Source of the DNA: Candidatus Dechloromonas phosphorivorans
GTDB taxonomy: Bacteria; Pseudomonadota; Gammaproteobacteria; Burkholderiales; Rhodocyclaceae
Direction of reading: 5' to 3'
Assembly: GCA_016721185.1 (NCBI GenBank)
Contig: JADKIP010000005.1
Coordinates: forward strand, 62,001-126,000
Length of the DNA stretch: 64,000 nt
Shown here: piece by piece, positions 53,010 through 61,930 of the stretch
Numbering within the stretch: position 1 is the first letter of the stretch
How the letters are laid out: each line of letters opens with the position of its first letter
Made by a program: the position numbers and the translations under genes
The notes under the pieces: model-generated
Databases searched by the model: none
What the model saw: only the letters and a program-made list of their open reading frames with translations
Told to the model about the DNA's origin: nothing

Positions 53010-53399
53010 TCAGGCGTTGCGCAGCGCCAGCGTCCAGGCTTCCATTGCTTGATTGGCCGGTTGCATGGGGGCTTCCATGAAGCTGATGACGAACTTGTCG
53101 CCCATGTCGGCAATGCCGATTGAGCGGGGGCGGACGGCGAGCATTTGCGGATTGGGGATGGCGAATCCGAAGCAGAAAATGATGTCGACCGCAGCCGTCA
53201 TACCGTCGACGATGGGGCCACCGATTTTGCTGGTGTGCGCGTAGTGGTCGAAGACGCCAATGAATTGCACTTTGGGGTTCTCGGCGATCTTGCCCTTGTA
53301 GTAATCGACCAGCGCATCGACGGTTTGATAAGTCGTTTCGGCCTTGCCGATTTCAGCGACGAAGATGGGATATTTTTCCTGGAGCAGGGTTTGTTTCAT
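53010..53399 (-). CDS. Conserved protein of unknown function (DUF6858-like)
   Basis: 129 aa, no signal peptide or membrane segment. Contains VQFIGVFDHYAHTSKIGG, followed by IIFCFGFAIPNPQMLAVRPR, and ends FMEAPMQPANQAMEAWTLAL. I believe this is the DUF6858 family, seen in proteobacteria near respiratory genes, but the match is from memory. It is monocistronic with its own terminator. Confidence 0.7.
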   Translation of the reverse strand: MKQTLLQEKYPIFVAEIGKAETTYQTVDALVDYYKGKIAENPKVQFIGVFDHYAHTSKIGGPIVDGMTAAVDIIFCFGFAIPNPQMLAVRPRSIGIADMGDKFVISFMEAPMQPANQAMEAWTLALRNA

Positions 53400-53456
53400 C
53401 TTGAATTCCGTTGTTGAGGTAGCGAAAGACTAAATATTAGCGTTTGCTGATTTATT

Positions 53457-53915
53457 TTAGTAGGAAAGCTTGATCTCGATTGAAGTCTCCGGCCCGGTCA
53501 GGTCAAAAGCGCTGTCGGCAAACTTGGGCGGCCCCATGACTTTGGGGTTGTTGGAAAGGCCGTAACCCTCGGTCGGAAACATGCCGAAACGCAGGCCCAG
53601 CTTGCTATCCGAATCGGCGTCGTGATAAGCCATGATGGCGTAGCGGCCTGGTGGCAAGGCCATGAAGGCAAGTTTGAGATCGCCTTTTTGGGCCGGTACG
53701 GAGACAACGGCGACGGCGCGATCCTCCTTGCGGAAGGTCTCGGGTTCGCGATAAATCGAGGCGCGAATTTGGCCCGTGCTGTCACGAACATCCTTCAGCG
53801 TGACGATCAGCCGGGATTCATCGGCCTGCGCCGAGATTGCCCCGAACAGGCAGCCGACCAGACAACCCAGCAGCATTCGCCGTAATGAGAAGCCGAAAGC
53901 GGGTAATTTTTTCAT
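53457..53915 (-). CDS. DUF2141 family periplasmic protein
   Basis: 152 aa. Signal peptide (LLGCLVGCLFGAISAQA), then the DUF2141 core: LIVTLKDVRDSTGQIRASIY, FMALPPGRYAIMAYHDADSD and KLGLRFGMFPTEGYGLSNNP, ending in beta strands. Function unknown; predicted secreted beta-sandwich. The stretch 53400-53456 separates it from the next gene. Confidence 0.82.
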   Translation of the reverse strand: MKKLPAFGFSLRRMLLGCLVGCLFGAISAQADESRLIVTLKDVRDSTGQIRASIYREPETFRKEDRAVAVVSVPAQKGDLKLAFMALPPGRYAIMAYHDADSDSKLGLRFGMFPTEGYGLSNNPKVMGPPKFADSAFDLTGPETSIEIKLSY

Positions 53916-54062
53916 CGATTATTGGACTCAGTGGGTAGGGGCTTTGCCAGGGTGGCGGTGTTCAATCGGGAAGTGATCGAGCTGATTTCGATTTTGACGA
54001 GTGATGGCGATTCGCACAAATTTTCCTTTCGATGGTTTTTAGTTTTGAACCCGGCCCTGACT

Positions 54063-54683
54063 TCAGGCGGCATCCTTTTCGTCGCTGCCAATAATCAATC
54101 GCGCATCGGTCAGAAAAGTGTGGGGCGGGATTTCCAGGTTGGTTGGGGCCGGCTTGTTTTTGAACACCCGCCCGGCGAAATCGAAGGTTGAACCGTGGCA
54201 GGGGCAGAGAAAGCCGCCGGGCCAGTCGGCGCCCATCGATGCCTCGCCGGCCTCGAATGCCTTGGAGGGCGAACAGCCGAGGTGGGTGCAAATGCCGACG
54301 GCGACCAGTAGTTCCGGCTTGCGCGAGCGAAATTCGTTGGTGGCGTAGGCCGGTTGTTGCGGCTCGCTTGAACCGGGGTCTGCCAGGTTGGGTTCGGCTT
54401 TTTTCATGGCGGCGAGCATTTCCGGGGTGCGGTGGAGAATCCACACCGGCTTGCCGCGCCATTCGACAATCATCATCTCGCCCGGCGCCAGTTTGTCGAT
54501 ATCTACCTCAACCGGCGCGCCGGCGGCCTTGGCTCGTTCCGAGGGCAACAGGCTGCTGACGAACGGAATCAGCGCACTCATGGCCAGTGCGCCGCCGACG
54601 CCGGCAGTTGCAATCAGCCATTGGCGGCGGGCAGGGCTGTCACTGATGGAAAATGATTCGGCCTGGCAGTTGCATTGAGTCAT
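54063..54683 (-). CDS. petA: Rieske iron-sulfur protein, orphan (PetA-like)
   Basis: 206 aa. A short N-terminus (with three Cys/His residues), a membrane helix with twin Arg before it (RRQWLIATAGVGGALAMSAL), and a Rieske domain with GICTHLGCSPSK and FLCPCHGSTFD, giving the 2Fe-2S ligands. This is the normal layout of the ubiquinol-cytochrome c reductase iron-sulfur subunit, but no petB or petC follows. It is divergent from the sigma-54 activator. Could be a second Rieske copy or part of a different complex. Confidence 0.85.
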   Translation of the reverse strand: MTQCNCQAESFSISDSPARRQWLIATAGVGGALAMSALIPFVSSLLPSERAKAAGAPVEVDIDKLAPGEMMIVEWRGKPVWILHRTPEMLAAMKKAEPNLADPGSSEPQQPAYATNEFRSRKPELLVAVGICTHLGCSPSKAFEAGEASMGADWPGGFLCPCHGSTFDFAGRVFKNKPAPTNLEIPPHTFLTDARLIIGSDEKDAA

Positions 54684-54871
54684 CGGGATTTCCTTTTTGA
54701 AGCGCTGAAATAGTTCTGATCCGGGCGAATGCGGGGATCGTGCATGGGCGCCAAGAGTTCAAATAACAGCATTTACTTATCAAGACTCGTGCCAGCCGTG
54801 GTGTTTTACTGATTTGCCAATAAATCAATGGGATAGCGGGCTATGCCGGGTCGAATCATCGGCTGGTTTGA

Positions 54872-54939
54872 CTGCCACATGGCAGCGGTGGCAGTATGTA
54901 TGTGGCAGTTAATTTGGCATGGACTGGCATTTTATGGCA
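54872..54939. repeat. TGGCA repeat cluster before the sigma-54 activator
   Basis: TGGCA occurs six times (54880, 54889, 54903, 54915, 54925, 54935), spaced 9, 14, 12, 10 and 10 bases, plus one inverted copy forming CTGCCA-CA-TGGCAG (54872-54885). The last two repeats overlap the first codons of the activator gene. Similar helical-phase spacing suggests cooperative protein binding, possibly autoregulation. Confidence 0.5.
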
Positions 54940-56244
54940 GTGGAACCCTCATCACTTTCCGAACTCATTTCGTTTCTGGAAAACCTGCCCGAGCCGCACA
55001 TTTTGTGTGACCGGAACTATCAAATTCTGGCCGCCAATGAGGCCTATCGCGCCAACTGGGTGGAGCAGACGGAGCTGGTCGGGCGCAAGTGTTTCGAGGT
55101 GTCGCACCGCTACACCGTGCCGTGCGATCAGGCCGGTGAATCCTGCCCGCTACAGCGCAGCCTGCAATCCGGCCAGCGTGAGCGCGTTCTGCATTTGCAC
55201 CACACGCCGAAGGGCGAAATTTTCGAGAACATCGAGCTCTCACCGATTCGCGATGCCAGCGGCGAAATCGCCTATTACATCGAGAAACTGGAACCCATGC
55301 CGGGGGCGCGCAGCCTGGTTCATGCGCAAGGTTTGATCGGGCGTTCGCCGGCTTTTGTCGGCATGATGGAAATGGTGGCGCGGGTCGCCCCCGCCGAGGC
55401 GGCGGTGCTGCTGCAGGGGGAATCGGGCACCGGCAAGGAGCTGGTGGCCAATGCCATTCACCAGATCAGCAAGCGGGCCGAAAAGCCGTTTGTTGCGGTC
55501 GACTGCTCCGGATTGGCCGAAACCCTGTTCGAGAGCGAGCTGTTCGGCCATGAGCGCGGCGCCTTTACCGGCGCGGTGGCGCGCAAAACCGGCCTGGTCG
55601 AAGCCGCCTCGGGCGGTACGCTTTTTCTCGATGAAGTCGGTGATATTCCGTTGAGCATTCAGGTCAAGCTACTGCGCCTGCTGGAAACCGGCACCTTTCG
55701 CCGGGTCGGTTCGCCGGAGCTGCGCAAGGCGGATATCCGGATTATTTCGGCAACCCATCGGCCATTGGCAGAGATGGTCGAAGCCGGCACCTTCCGCCAG
55801 GATTTGTTTTACCGGCTGAACATTTTCCCGATCTTCCTGCCGGCACTGCGCGAGCGGCCGGAGGACATTGGCTTGCTCGCCGAAAGCCTGCTCACCCGCG
55901 TCGCCGCCGGGCGGCCCATGCGTCTGTCCGGCGATGCCATGCGCTGGCTACAGGGCTACGCCTTCCCCGGCAACATCCGCGAGTTACGAAATATCCTCGA
56001 ACGCGCCTGTCTGCTCAGCGATGGCGACGAAATCGACTTGCGCCACCTGCCTGCCGGGTCGCCCGGTCAACTCCTGCGGTCAACGCCAGAAAAGGCCAAA
56101 ATTTCACCATCGAACGATCTCGGTCTGGCCGAACTGGCGAGTGGTTTTTCCGGCAGCCGGCAAGCATTGGCGGCCCATCTCGGTCTTTCGGAACGGACGC
56201 TTTATCGGCGCTTGAAAGCGCTGGAGAAATCCGGGGAAAGTTGA
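54919..56244 (+). CDS. Sigma-54-dependent activator with Cys-rich PAS domain
   Basis: 441 aa. PAS domain (residues about 10-120) with four cysteines, including CDRNYQ and KCFEVSHRYTVPCDQAGESC, which could bind a metal cluster or haem. AAA+ domain has Walker A GESGTGKE, the sigma-54 contact loop GAFTGA, Walker B GGTLFLDEVGDI and the arginine finger region FRQDLFYRLN. C-terminal Fis-type HTH (SGSRQALAAHLGLSERTLYRRL). ATG 54919 or ATG 54934 both fit. A likely switch for the neighbouring redox genes, or for distant ones. Confidence 0.88.
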   Translation: MDWHFMAVEPSSLSELISFLENLPEPHILCDRNYQILAANEAYRANWVEQTELVGRKCFEVSHRYTVPCDQAGESCPLQRSLQSGQRERVLHLHHTPKGEIFENIELSPIRDASGEIAYYIEKLEPMPGARSLVHAQGLIGRSPAFVGMMEMVARVAPAEAAVLLQGESGTGKELVANAIHQISKRAEKPFVAVDCSGLAETLFESELFGHERGAFTGAVARKTGLVEAASGGTLFLDEVGDIPLSIQVKLLRLLETGTFRRVGSPELRKADIRIISATHRPLAEMVEAGTFRQDLFYRLNIFPIFLPALRERPEDIGLLAESLLTRVAAGRPMRLSGDAMRWLQGYAFPGNIRELRNILERACLLSDGDEIDLRHLPAGSPGQLLRSTPEKAKISPSNDLGLAELASGFSGSRQALAAHLGLSERTLYRRLKALEKSGES

Positions 56245-56313
56245 AAAAGCTTAAACGACCGCTGCATTCGCTTTCATGGCAGGTGCCGCTCGGCGATTCA
56301 CCAAAACCATTTT

Positions 56314-56502
56314 TCAATCAGATTTCTTGTTGACCGCAGCATCGCGGGCCAGCTTTTCGCGGAAGCGTTTGTTCTTCTCGTCGTTGCTGGTGAAGACATA
56401 GCGCCCGGCGAGTTCGCAGCCTTTCATGCCGGGGTCGCAGGGCAGGTTGTTGACCTTGGTGCATTTGCCTTTGATTTCGTGCGGGCAGCCCCAGGAGGAC
56501 AT
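56314..56502 (-). CDS. Small tetra-cysteine protein (metal-binding candidate)
   Basis: 62 aa from ATG 56502, which has GGAG before it; an upstream start at 56547 is poorer. Four cysteines: SSWGCPHEIKGKCTKV and LPCDPGMKGCELAGRY, spaced C-x6-C-x7-C-x6-C, then a basic tail KNKRFREKLARDAAVNKKSD. Looks like a zinc or iron-sulfur binding module; not recognised. It is the last gene of the octahaem/cytochrome b cluster. Confidence 0.65.
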   Translation of the reverse strand: MSSWGCPHEIKGKCTKVNNLPCDPGMKGCELAGRYVFTSNDEKNKRFREKLARDAAVNKKSD

Positions 56503-56558
56503 GGTTTTCTCCAAAAAAAGGGCGGGGTTTGACGCCCGCCCAAGCACAAGGAAAGCTT

Positions 56559-57173
56559 TTAGGCGTGATGTTCGTCAGCATCTTCCCAGCCGGTAATCAT
56601 TGCCTTGATATGGGCAAAAACGGTGTGGCCGGTGGTGGTCAGATAGACGTGGATGAAGAAGAAGGCGGTGATCATGAAGGCGCCGGCAGTATGGGCGACG
56701 GCGACGGCTTCCAGTGAAAGGTAGCGGTCAACGCCCAGATTGGCCCAATTTCCGTAGAACAGATAGAGCAGCCCGGAGCCCCAGATCAGCGGCGAAATGA
56801 AGGCGAGCAGCGCCAGGTAGGCCAGGCGTTGCAGCGGGTTGTGCTTTTGTACGACGGTTTTGTGGAAGGGATGTGGCGCGTTGGTGAAGATGCCGATCGT
56901 GTAGTAATGCACCATCGCCATGACGTTTTTCAGCGAGGGCAGGTATTGCCGCCACTCGCCGGTGGTGAATTGCCAGAAGATGGTAAAGGCCCACAGCGTG
57001 ATCAGGGTCCAGGCGGCCAGGGTGTGCAACTGCACGGCTTTCTTGAAGCCGAGCAGGGTGTAGGTGCCGTGCACTTCAAAGCCGGTGATCATCATGGTGA
57101 TGATGAGCAGGGCTTGCGACCAGTGCCAGAAGCGCTCGTAGCGTTTGTAGATGTAGATGCGTTCGCTGCTCAT
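56559..57173 (-). CDS. Cytochrome b (cytochrome b/b6 membrane subunit)
   Basis: 204 aa with four to five membrane helices and paired histidines for haem b: ERFWHWSQALLIITMMITGFE region, QLHTLAAWTLITLWAF, the long helix with AHTAGAFMITAFFFIHVYLTT, and a short cytoplasmic tail. ATG 57173 overlaps the octahaem gene stop (57170-57172) by 4 bases, showing coupling. It would pass quinol electrons to the octahaem protein, as in thiosulfate/tetrathionate-type reductases. Confidence 0.85.
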   Translation of the reverse strand: MSSERIYIYKRYERFWHWSQALLIITMMITGFEVHGTYTLLGFKKAVQLHTLAAWTLITLWAFTIFWQFTTGEWRQYLPSLKNVMAMVHYYTIGIFTNAPHPFHKTVVQKHNPLQRLAYLALLAFISPLIWGSGLLYLFYGNWANLGVDRYLSLEAVAVAHTAGAFMITAFFFIHVYLTTTGHTVFAHIKAMITGWEDADEHHA

Positions 57174-58804
57174 GATTTGCTCCCTTGGCGACGACGGCTG
57201 ATGAAGCGAGCCGTGCCGTGGATGAGGCCGGCGGCGATGGCGCCGGCAATGGCCAGCCAGCCCAGCGTATCGACCAGCGTATTGCGGTCGCGTCCGGGCA
57301 GGTAAATATCGGTGATTTCTGCCAGTCGACCGTCGGCGGCGCGGGTGTGGCATTCCTGACAGGGCACGGCTTTTTCCTTGGGCGCGACCATGTGGGTGAT
57401 GAACCAGTTCATCCGCGTTTCGATAAAGCCGAACTTGCCGCTGTAGGGGAAGCCGGCGTAATCCATGCCGGCCTTGATCGACTTGGCATAGTCGTAATGC
57501 TTCCAGAGTGCGGTGTCGTCGTCGCCGAAAACATGGTTGACCACCAGCGTCTTGTTTTCGGTGTCGTAGGCCTGCTTGCCGCGCATGACCTTGAACGGCC
57601 AGATGCGCGAGTTCGGGTCGGCGGCCGAGCCTTCGACGCGATTGAGTTCGAGCACCTTGCTGTCGTCGAACTTGTCGGTAATGCTTACCGGGTGAACGAT
57701 GCCGTTGTACCACTTGTACTCGGGACGGACGTTTTCGCCATATTCAAAATCACCCTTGGCGGCCGAGTACTTCAGGTGGCCATGGTCGTCCTTGATGAAC
57801 AAGGGTTTGCCAGCGGCGTCCATCTTGCCCGCCGTAGACCAGTCCCACAGCATCTTGGTCGCAATGCCGCCACGGGCGAATTCAGGAATATGGCAGGTCT
57901 GGCAGGCCACCTTGTTCGTATGGTTATTGATCTTGGCTTCCTTGTGCGGCACGAAACCGTGGCAGGACTCGCAGGTGGCGCGGTTGTGGTCGTCCTTGGG
58001 CAGGTCGAAACCGTGCTTGTCCTTGGCCGTAGCGGCGTAACGACTGCCGGATGGCTGATGTGCATTGAAGGTATGGCAGTCGGCACAGACCAGATTGGCG
58101 CCGTCCTTGGCCATGTGCACATCAAGTTCGCGCGGCGGATTTTTCAAGGAGGAGTCGAGGTCGCCATGCTTGACGGCATCGCCACCGCCACCGCTGAAAT
58201 GGCAGGCGCCGCAATTGGCGCGACCGGGTTTACCGACATGCTGGGCGATCTGGGTCAGGTCAGGCGCCTTGAACATTTTCTTGCCAGGCGGGCCCTCCAT
58301 CGGCTCGAATTCCCTGTCCGCATAAAGCGGGTGACCGGCATCGGTGCCAAATTTCTTGTAGGTGCCGGTGTTGTCATGGCAGGCCAGGCAGTCGACATTA
58401 TCCTGATTGGTAAAGTCGAAATTCTTGTCGGCCCAGCCGTAGCCGGCATGGCAACTCGTGCAGCGCGCTTCGTTGGAAATCGGCGAGCCGCAGAAATTAT
58501 TGGCCGTCCATTTTTTGCCGACCAGCTTGCCCGTCGTCGGATTCTTGGTTTCCCAGGTCCAGTGAATGCTCTTCATCACCTGGTGGCCAGCCGTGTTGTG
58601 GCAGCTCAAACAAGCCTTGGTGACTTCCGGCCCGGTCTTGAACGGGCCTTTCAGTGCCTCAAGCTTGCTGTGGTCGGTGGTGGATTTTGAGCTGGTTTTG
58701 ACGTTGACGGCAGCCGATGCGGTGACCGGTATGTCGGCAGCCTGCGCCAGTAAAGAACTCGCCATTAACCCGGTAATGACGAGGCGAACGAGATGCTTGA
58801 TCAT
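57170..58804 (-). CDS. Octahaem c-type cytochrome, tetrathionate reductase family
   Basis: 544 aa. Signal peptide (MIKHLVRLVITGLMASSLLAQA), then eight CxxCH motifs: CLSCH, CTSCH, CLACH, CGACH, CADCH, CESCH, CQTCH and CQECH, between about residues 65 and 505. The C-terminus has a membrane anchor (TLGWLAIAGAIAAGLI) and a positive tail. This is the layout of octahaem tetrathionate reductase (OTR). Members reduce tetrathionate, nitrite or hydroxylamine in tests, so the physiological substrate here is uncertain. Upstream AT-rich region 58805-59046 may hold its promoter. Confidence 0.9.
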   Translation of the reverse strand: MIKHLVRLVITGLMASSLLAQAADIPVTASAAVNVKTSSKSTTDHSKLEALKGPFKTGPEVTKACLSCHNTAGHQVMKSIHWTWETKNPTTGKLVGKKWTANNFCGSPISNEARCTSCHAGYGWADKNFDFTNQDNVDCLACHDNTGTYKKFGTDAGHPLYADREFEPMEGPPGKKMFKAPDLTQIAQHVGKPGRANCGACHFSGGGGDAVKHGDLDSSLKNPPRELDVHMAKDGANLVCADCHTFNAHQPSGSRYAATAKDKHGFDLPKDDHNRATCESCHGFVPHKEAKINNHTNKVACQTCHIPEFARGGIATKMLWDWSTAGKMDAAGKPLFIKDDHGHLKYSAAKGDFEYGENVRPEYKWYNGIVHPVSITDKFDDSKVLELNRVEGSAADPNSRIWPFKVMRGKQAYDTENKTLVVNHVFGDDDTALWKHYDYAKSIKAGMDYAGFPYSGKFGFIETRMNWFITHMVAPKEKAVPCQECHTRAADGRLAEITDIYLPGRDRNTLVDTLGWLAIAGAIAAGLIHGTARFISRRRQGSKS

Positions 58805-59046
58805 GTTCTCTCCCTTCCATGTGTCTCTATTTAAAGGCGGGACAATCTCTTCGGATCATCGCCACCTTGGTCGCTTCGCAGGCTTGTTTTAAAAAGTATA
58901 TTATTAATTACTAAAATAGTTCCGCATTGTTTAACTTTTTTTCAAGCCGCCACGAAATCTCTCGATGACGCTTGGGGCCGGACCGCTTTACAGTAATATT
59001 TAATTTACCTAAGGTGAATACCCGATTCAAACAGGAGTCTGCGTTA

Positions 59047-60492
59047 ATGCCCGCTCGCGAACCGATGTCTCACGTTGATACCGCCTGGTTGCGCATGGAC
59101 CAGCCGAACAACCTGATGCAGATCGTCGGGGTGATGCTGTTTGCTGGCACGCTCGACCCAGAGCGCCTGCGGAGCAGTATTGAAAAGCGTCTGCTGGCTT
59201 ACGATCGCTTCAAACAGGTTGTTCAACAAAACGACGGTGGTTATAGCTGGGTAGACGATCCCGAATTCGATCTCGATCAGCATCTGCACCATGCCGTTTT
59301 GCCCGGTGCAGCTGGCAAGCCCGAGTTGCAGCGCTTTGTGGCTGATCTGGCCTCGACACCGCTGAATCCATCGCGGCCGCTTTGGGCGTTCGATATCGTC
59401 GATACGGCACTGGGCGGGCAGGCGCTGGTGATGCGTATTCATCATTGCATCGCGGATGGTATTGCGCTGCTTGGGGTCATTCTTTCAATGGCCGACGAAT
59501 CGGCGCCACCGCCCAGGCACTCCACGGCCAAAAATCGGGAAGAAGCTGCCGATGACTTTTTTTGGCAGACGATCTGGCAGCCCATGAGCGACGCCATGCT
59601 GGCTTCGGTCAAGGTCTCGGGCAAGCTTTGGCACAAGTATCTCGAATTATTGACCAATCCCAGCCAGGCGATTGACTACGCGCGGATTGCCGCCGGGGTG
59701 GCCAGCGAAATTGCCAAGCTTGCAACCATGCCCAGCGATACGCCGACGCGCTTCAAGGGCAAGGCGGGAACGAGCAAGCGCGTTGCCTGGTCCGAGCCGA
59801 TGCCGCTGCCGGATGTCAAGGCGGTTGGCAAGGTGCTCGGCTGTTCGGTCAATGATCTGCTGCTCTCGGCTGCCGCTGGCGCCTTGCGCACTTATCTGGT
59901 CGCGCATGGCGACCCGGTTGATGGGGTCGAAATCCGCGCTATGGTGCCGGTCAATATGCGTCGGCCGAAAGATAAGGACAAACTCGGCAACCGTTTCGGC
60001 CTGGTTGCGCTGGAATTGCCGGTCGGCATCGAAAATCCACTGGCCCGTCTTTACAAGATTCGCGAGCGGATGCAAGCGCTCAAAACGTCGTATCAAGCCG
60101 CGTTGACCCTGTCGATTCTCGGGGCAGTCGGCATGGCGCCGAAATTTGCCCAGGACAAAGTGCTGGCGCTGTTGGCGAGCAAGGCAACCGCGGTAATGAC
60201 CAATGTGCCGGGTGCAACGCAGCCGATTTACCTGGCCGGCGCCAAACTCGAACAACCTTTATTCTGGGTGCCGCAGTCGGGCGATATTGGCATGGGCCTG
60301 TCGATTCTTTCCTACGACAACAAGGTGCAATTCGGCTTGATTACCGACAAAAATATGGTGCCCGACCCGGAACGGATCGTCGCCGGTTTTGCCCCTGAAT
60401 TCGAGAAACTGCTCATGCTGGTGCTGATTGAGCCTTGGGAAAACCTCAAGGACCCGGCGGCCGTTGAGGCGGGCTTGCTGGGTTTGTGCTGA
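59047..60492 (+). CDS. Wax ester synthase/diacylglycerol acyltransferase (WS/DGAT)
   Basis: 481 aa, AtfA/WSD1 family. The catalytic HHxxxDG is in VMRIHHCIADGIALLG near residue 140; the C-terminal conserved blocks include MVPVNMRRPKDKDKLGNRFG and MTNVPGATQPIYLAGAKLE. Makes neutral storage lipid from acyl-CoA and fatty alcohol or diacylglycerol. ATG 59047 has AGGAG at 59031-59035; a longer frame opens at 58972. Monocistronic; converges with the MFS gene. Confidence 0.93.
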   Translation: MPAREPMSHVDTAWLRMDQPNNLMQIVGVMLFAGTLDPERLRSSIEKRLLAYDRFKQVVQQNDGGYSWVDDPEFDLDQHLHHAVLPGAAGKPELQRFVADLASTPLNPSRPLWAFDIVDTALGGQALVMRIHHCIADGIALLGVILSMADESAPPPRHSTAKNREEAADDFFWQTIWQPMSDAMLASVKVSGKLWHKYLELLTNPSQAIDYARIAAGVASEIAKLATMPSDTPTRFKGKAGTSKRVAWSEPMPLPDVKAVGKVLGCSVNDLLLSAAAGALRTYLVAHGDPVDGVEIRAMVPVNMRRPKDKDKLGNRFGLVALELPVGIENPLARLYKIRERMQALKTSYQAALTLSILGAVGMAPKFAQDKVLALLASKATAVMTNVPGATQPIYLAGAKLEQPLFWVPQSGDIGMGLSILSYDNKVQFGLITDKNMVPDPERIVAGFAPEFEKLLMLVLIEPWENLKDPAAVEAGLLGLC

Positions 60493-60528
60493 TCGGGCGG
60501 TTACGCTGAACTTCAACCCGCTGCTGAT

Positions 60529-61698
60529 CTATGGCCGGGCGGGGCGCCACAGCGGATACAGCCCGATCAGGCCAAGGAGCGGGCCGGGCAGTAACAACCA
60601 GGCGATGTGGCTGCCCCATGCCGCCAGCCAGGCGGTGCCGAGGTGGATGGAGAACATCGTGACGGCAAAGCCGATGGCGTTCTGGAAAGCGAGAGCGCTG
60701 CCGACAATTTCGGGTGGGCAGGCACGGGCGGAGAGCGCCGAAAAGTGGGGTGAGTCAGCGACCACGCTGGCGCCCCAAAGCAGCAATAAACTGATTTTTG
60801 CCCAGGCCGGCAAGGCTTCGCTAAACGGGAAAAGCGCGCAGCACAAAGCGGAAAGGCCAAGCGCCGTCGCCGCGACACGGGCGCTGCCGACGCGTTGGCA
60901 CCACCAGCCCCCGGCAATGCAACCGAGGGCGCCGATCCCGATGATGGCAAACGACAAGCCGGAAAGTTCGGTGCTGCGCGCGGCGGCCAGACCACTCAGC
61001 ACGACCAGCGACGGGACGAGTGTCCAGAAAGCGTAAAGCTCCCATTGGTGGCCGAAATAACCGAGGGCAGAAGCGCGAAATTCGGGCACCGAAAAAGCGT
61101 AGAAAACCCGCCCGAGCCGCAAGGGTGGCGCATCGTGGCGGCGCTTCAAATGCGGGCCATCGCCCAGCCGAAGAATCATCGCCGCCGCGATCAGCGCCAG
61201 CCCGGACGAAACCAGAATCGTCGCCGGCCACGACCAGCCGGCCCCGGCCAGACGAATGCCGTGGGGCAGGGCGGTGCCCAGCGTCAACATGCCGACCAGT
61301 TGGGCCAGCGCGGCACCGGCCCGTTCCGGCACCCAGCTGACGACCAGTTTCATGCCCAGCGGGTAAACGCCGGCCAGACAGAGGCCGACGGCAAAACGCA
61401 GCGGCACGCCGATACTCATGTCGGTGGCGAAAAGGGCGAAAGCGGCATTGCAGAGCGCGCCCAGCACCGCGCAAACGGCAAAAATACGGCTCGCCGCAAA
61501 ACGGTCGGCCAGCCCGGAGATGGCAAAACTCAGGGTGCCGAGGATGAAGCCGAGCTGGACGGCATTGGTCAGCGTCCCGATATCGGCTGGCGCGATGCCC
61601 CAGGTGCGAATCAGGTCATCGGCCGCGCTGTTGGCGGAGAACCACAACGAGGTACCGAAGAGTTGCGCCAGGACGATGACGGGAACGGGGTTTTTCAT
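60529..61698 (-). CDS. MFS transporter
   Basis: 389 aa with twelve hydrophobic segments, YbfB/CynX-like. The loop-2 motif is seen near GLADRFAASRIFAV, and LCLAGVYPLGMKLV lies in the fourth helix. Nothing in the sequence shows the substrate. Its start faces a short intergenic region rich in palindromes. Confidence 0.85.
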   Translation of the reverse strand: MKNPVPVIVLAQLFGTSLWFSANSAADDLIRTWGIAPADIGTLTNAVQLGFILGTLSFAISGLADRFAASRIFAVCAVLGALCNAAFALFATDMSIGVPLRFAVGLCLAGVYPLGMKLVVSWVPERAGAALAQLVGMLTLGTALPHGIRLAGAGWSWPATILVSSGLALIAAAMILRLGDGPHLKRRHDAPPLRLGRVFYAFSVPEFRASALGYFGHQWELYAFWTLVPSLVVLSGLAAARSTELSGLSFAIIGIGALGCIAGGWWCQRVGSARVAATALGLSALCCALFPFSEALPAWAKISLLLLWGASVVADSPHFSALSARACPPEIVGSALAFQNAIGFAVTMFSIHLGTAWLAAWGSHIAWLLLPGPLLGLIGLYPLWRPARP

Positions 61699-61760
61699 GG
61701 ATGGGGCGGGGTGGAGTCAGGGAGAAATCGTCGTTCAGCATACAACAGGCTACGTTTTCT

Positions 61761-61893
61761 CCCTCCCCTTCAAGGGGAGGGCCGGGGTGGGGATGGGTCA
61801 ATCTGCTGCGTTGTCGTAAAGAAATACCCATCCCCCTCCCAACCTCCCCCTTGCCCCAGGGGATACCGCCCCTACGGGGCATAAAGGGGGAGG
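61761..61893. repeat. Nested GC-rich palindrome (REP/MITE-like)
   Basis: CCCTCCCC (61761-61768) pairs with GGGGAGGG (61774-61781); GGGGTGGGGATGGGT (61783-61797) matches ACCCATCCCC (61827-61836); CCTCCCCC (61843-61850) pairs with GGGGGAGG (61886-61893), enclosing GCCCC/GGGGC. Repeated G/C-run palindromes of this sort are typical dispersed intergenic repeats. No coding content; copy number unknown. Confidence 0.55.
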
Positions 61894-61930
61894 AGCCTGT
61901 GCGGACGACTGCCGATCTGCACTACCCGAT

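Noticed and set aside
54872..54945. TGGCA repeats as a sigma-54 -24/-12 promoter
   Set aside because: No pair shows the GG-N10-GC spacing with TTGC at -12; the repeats look like protein-binding sites instead.
57185..58690. 501-aa open frame on the plus strand opposite the octahaem cytochrome
   Set aside because: It is the antisense shadow of a gene with eight haem motifs; high GC third positions keep the opposite frame open.
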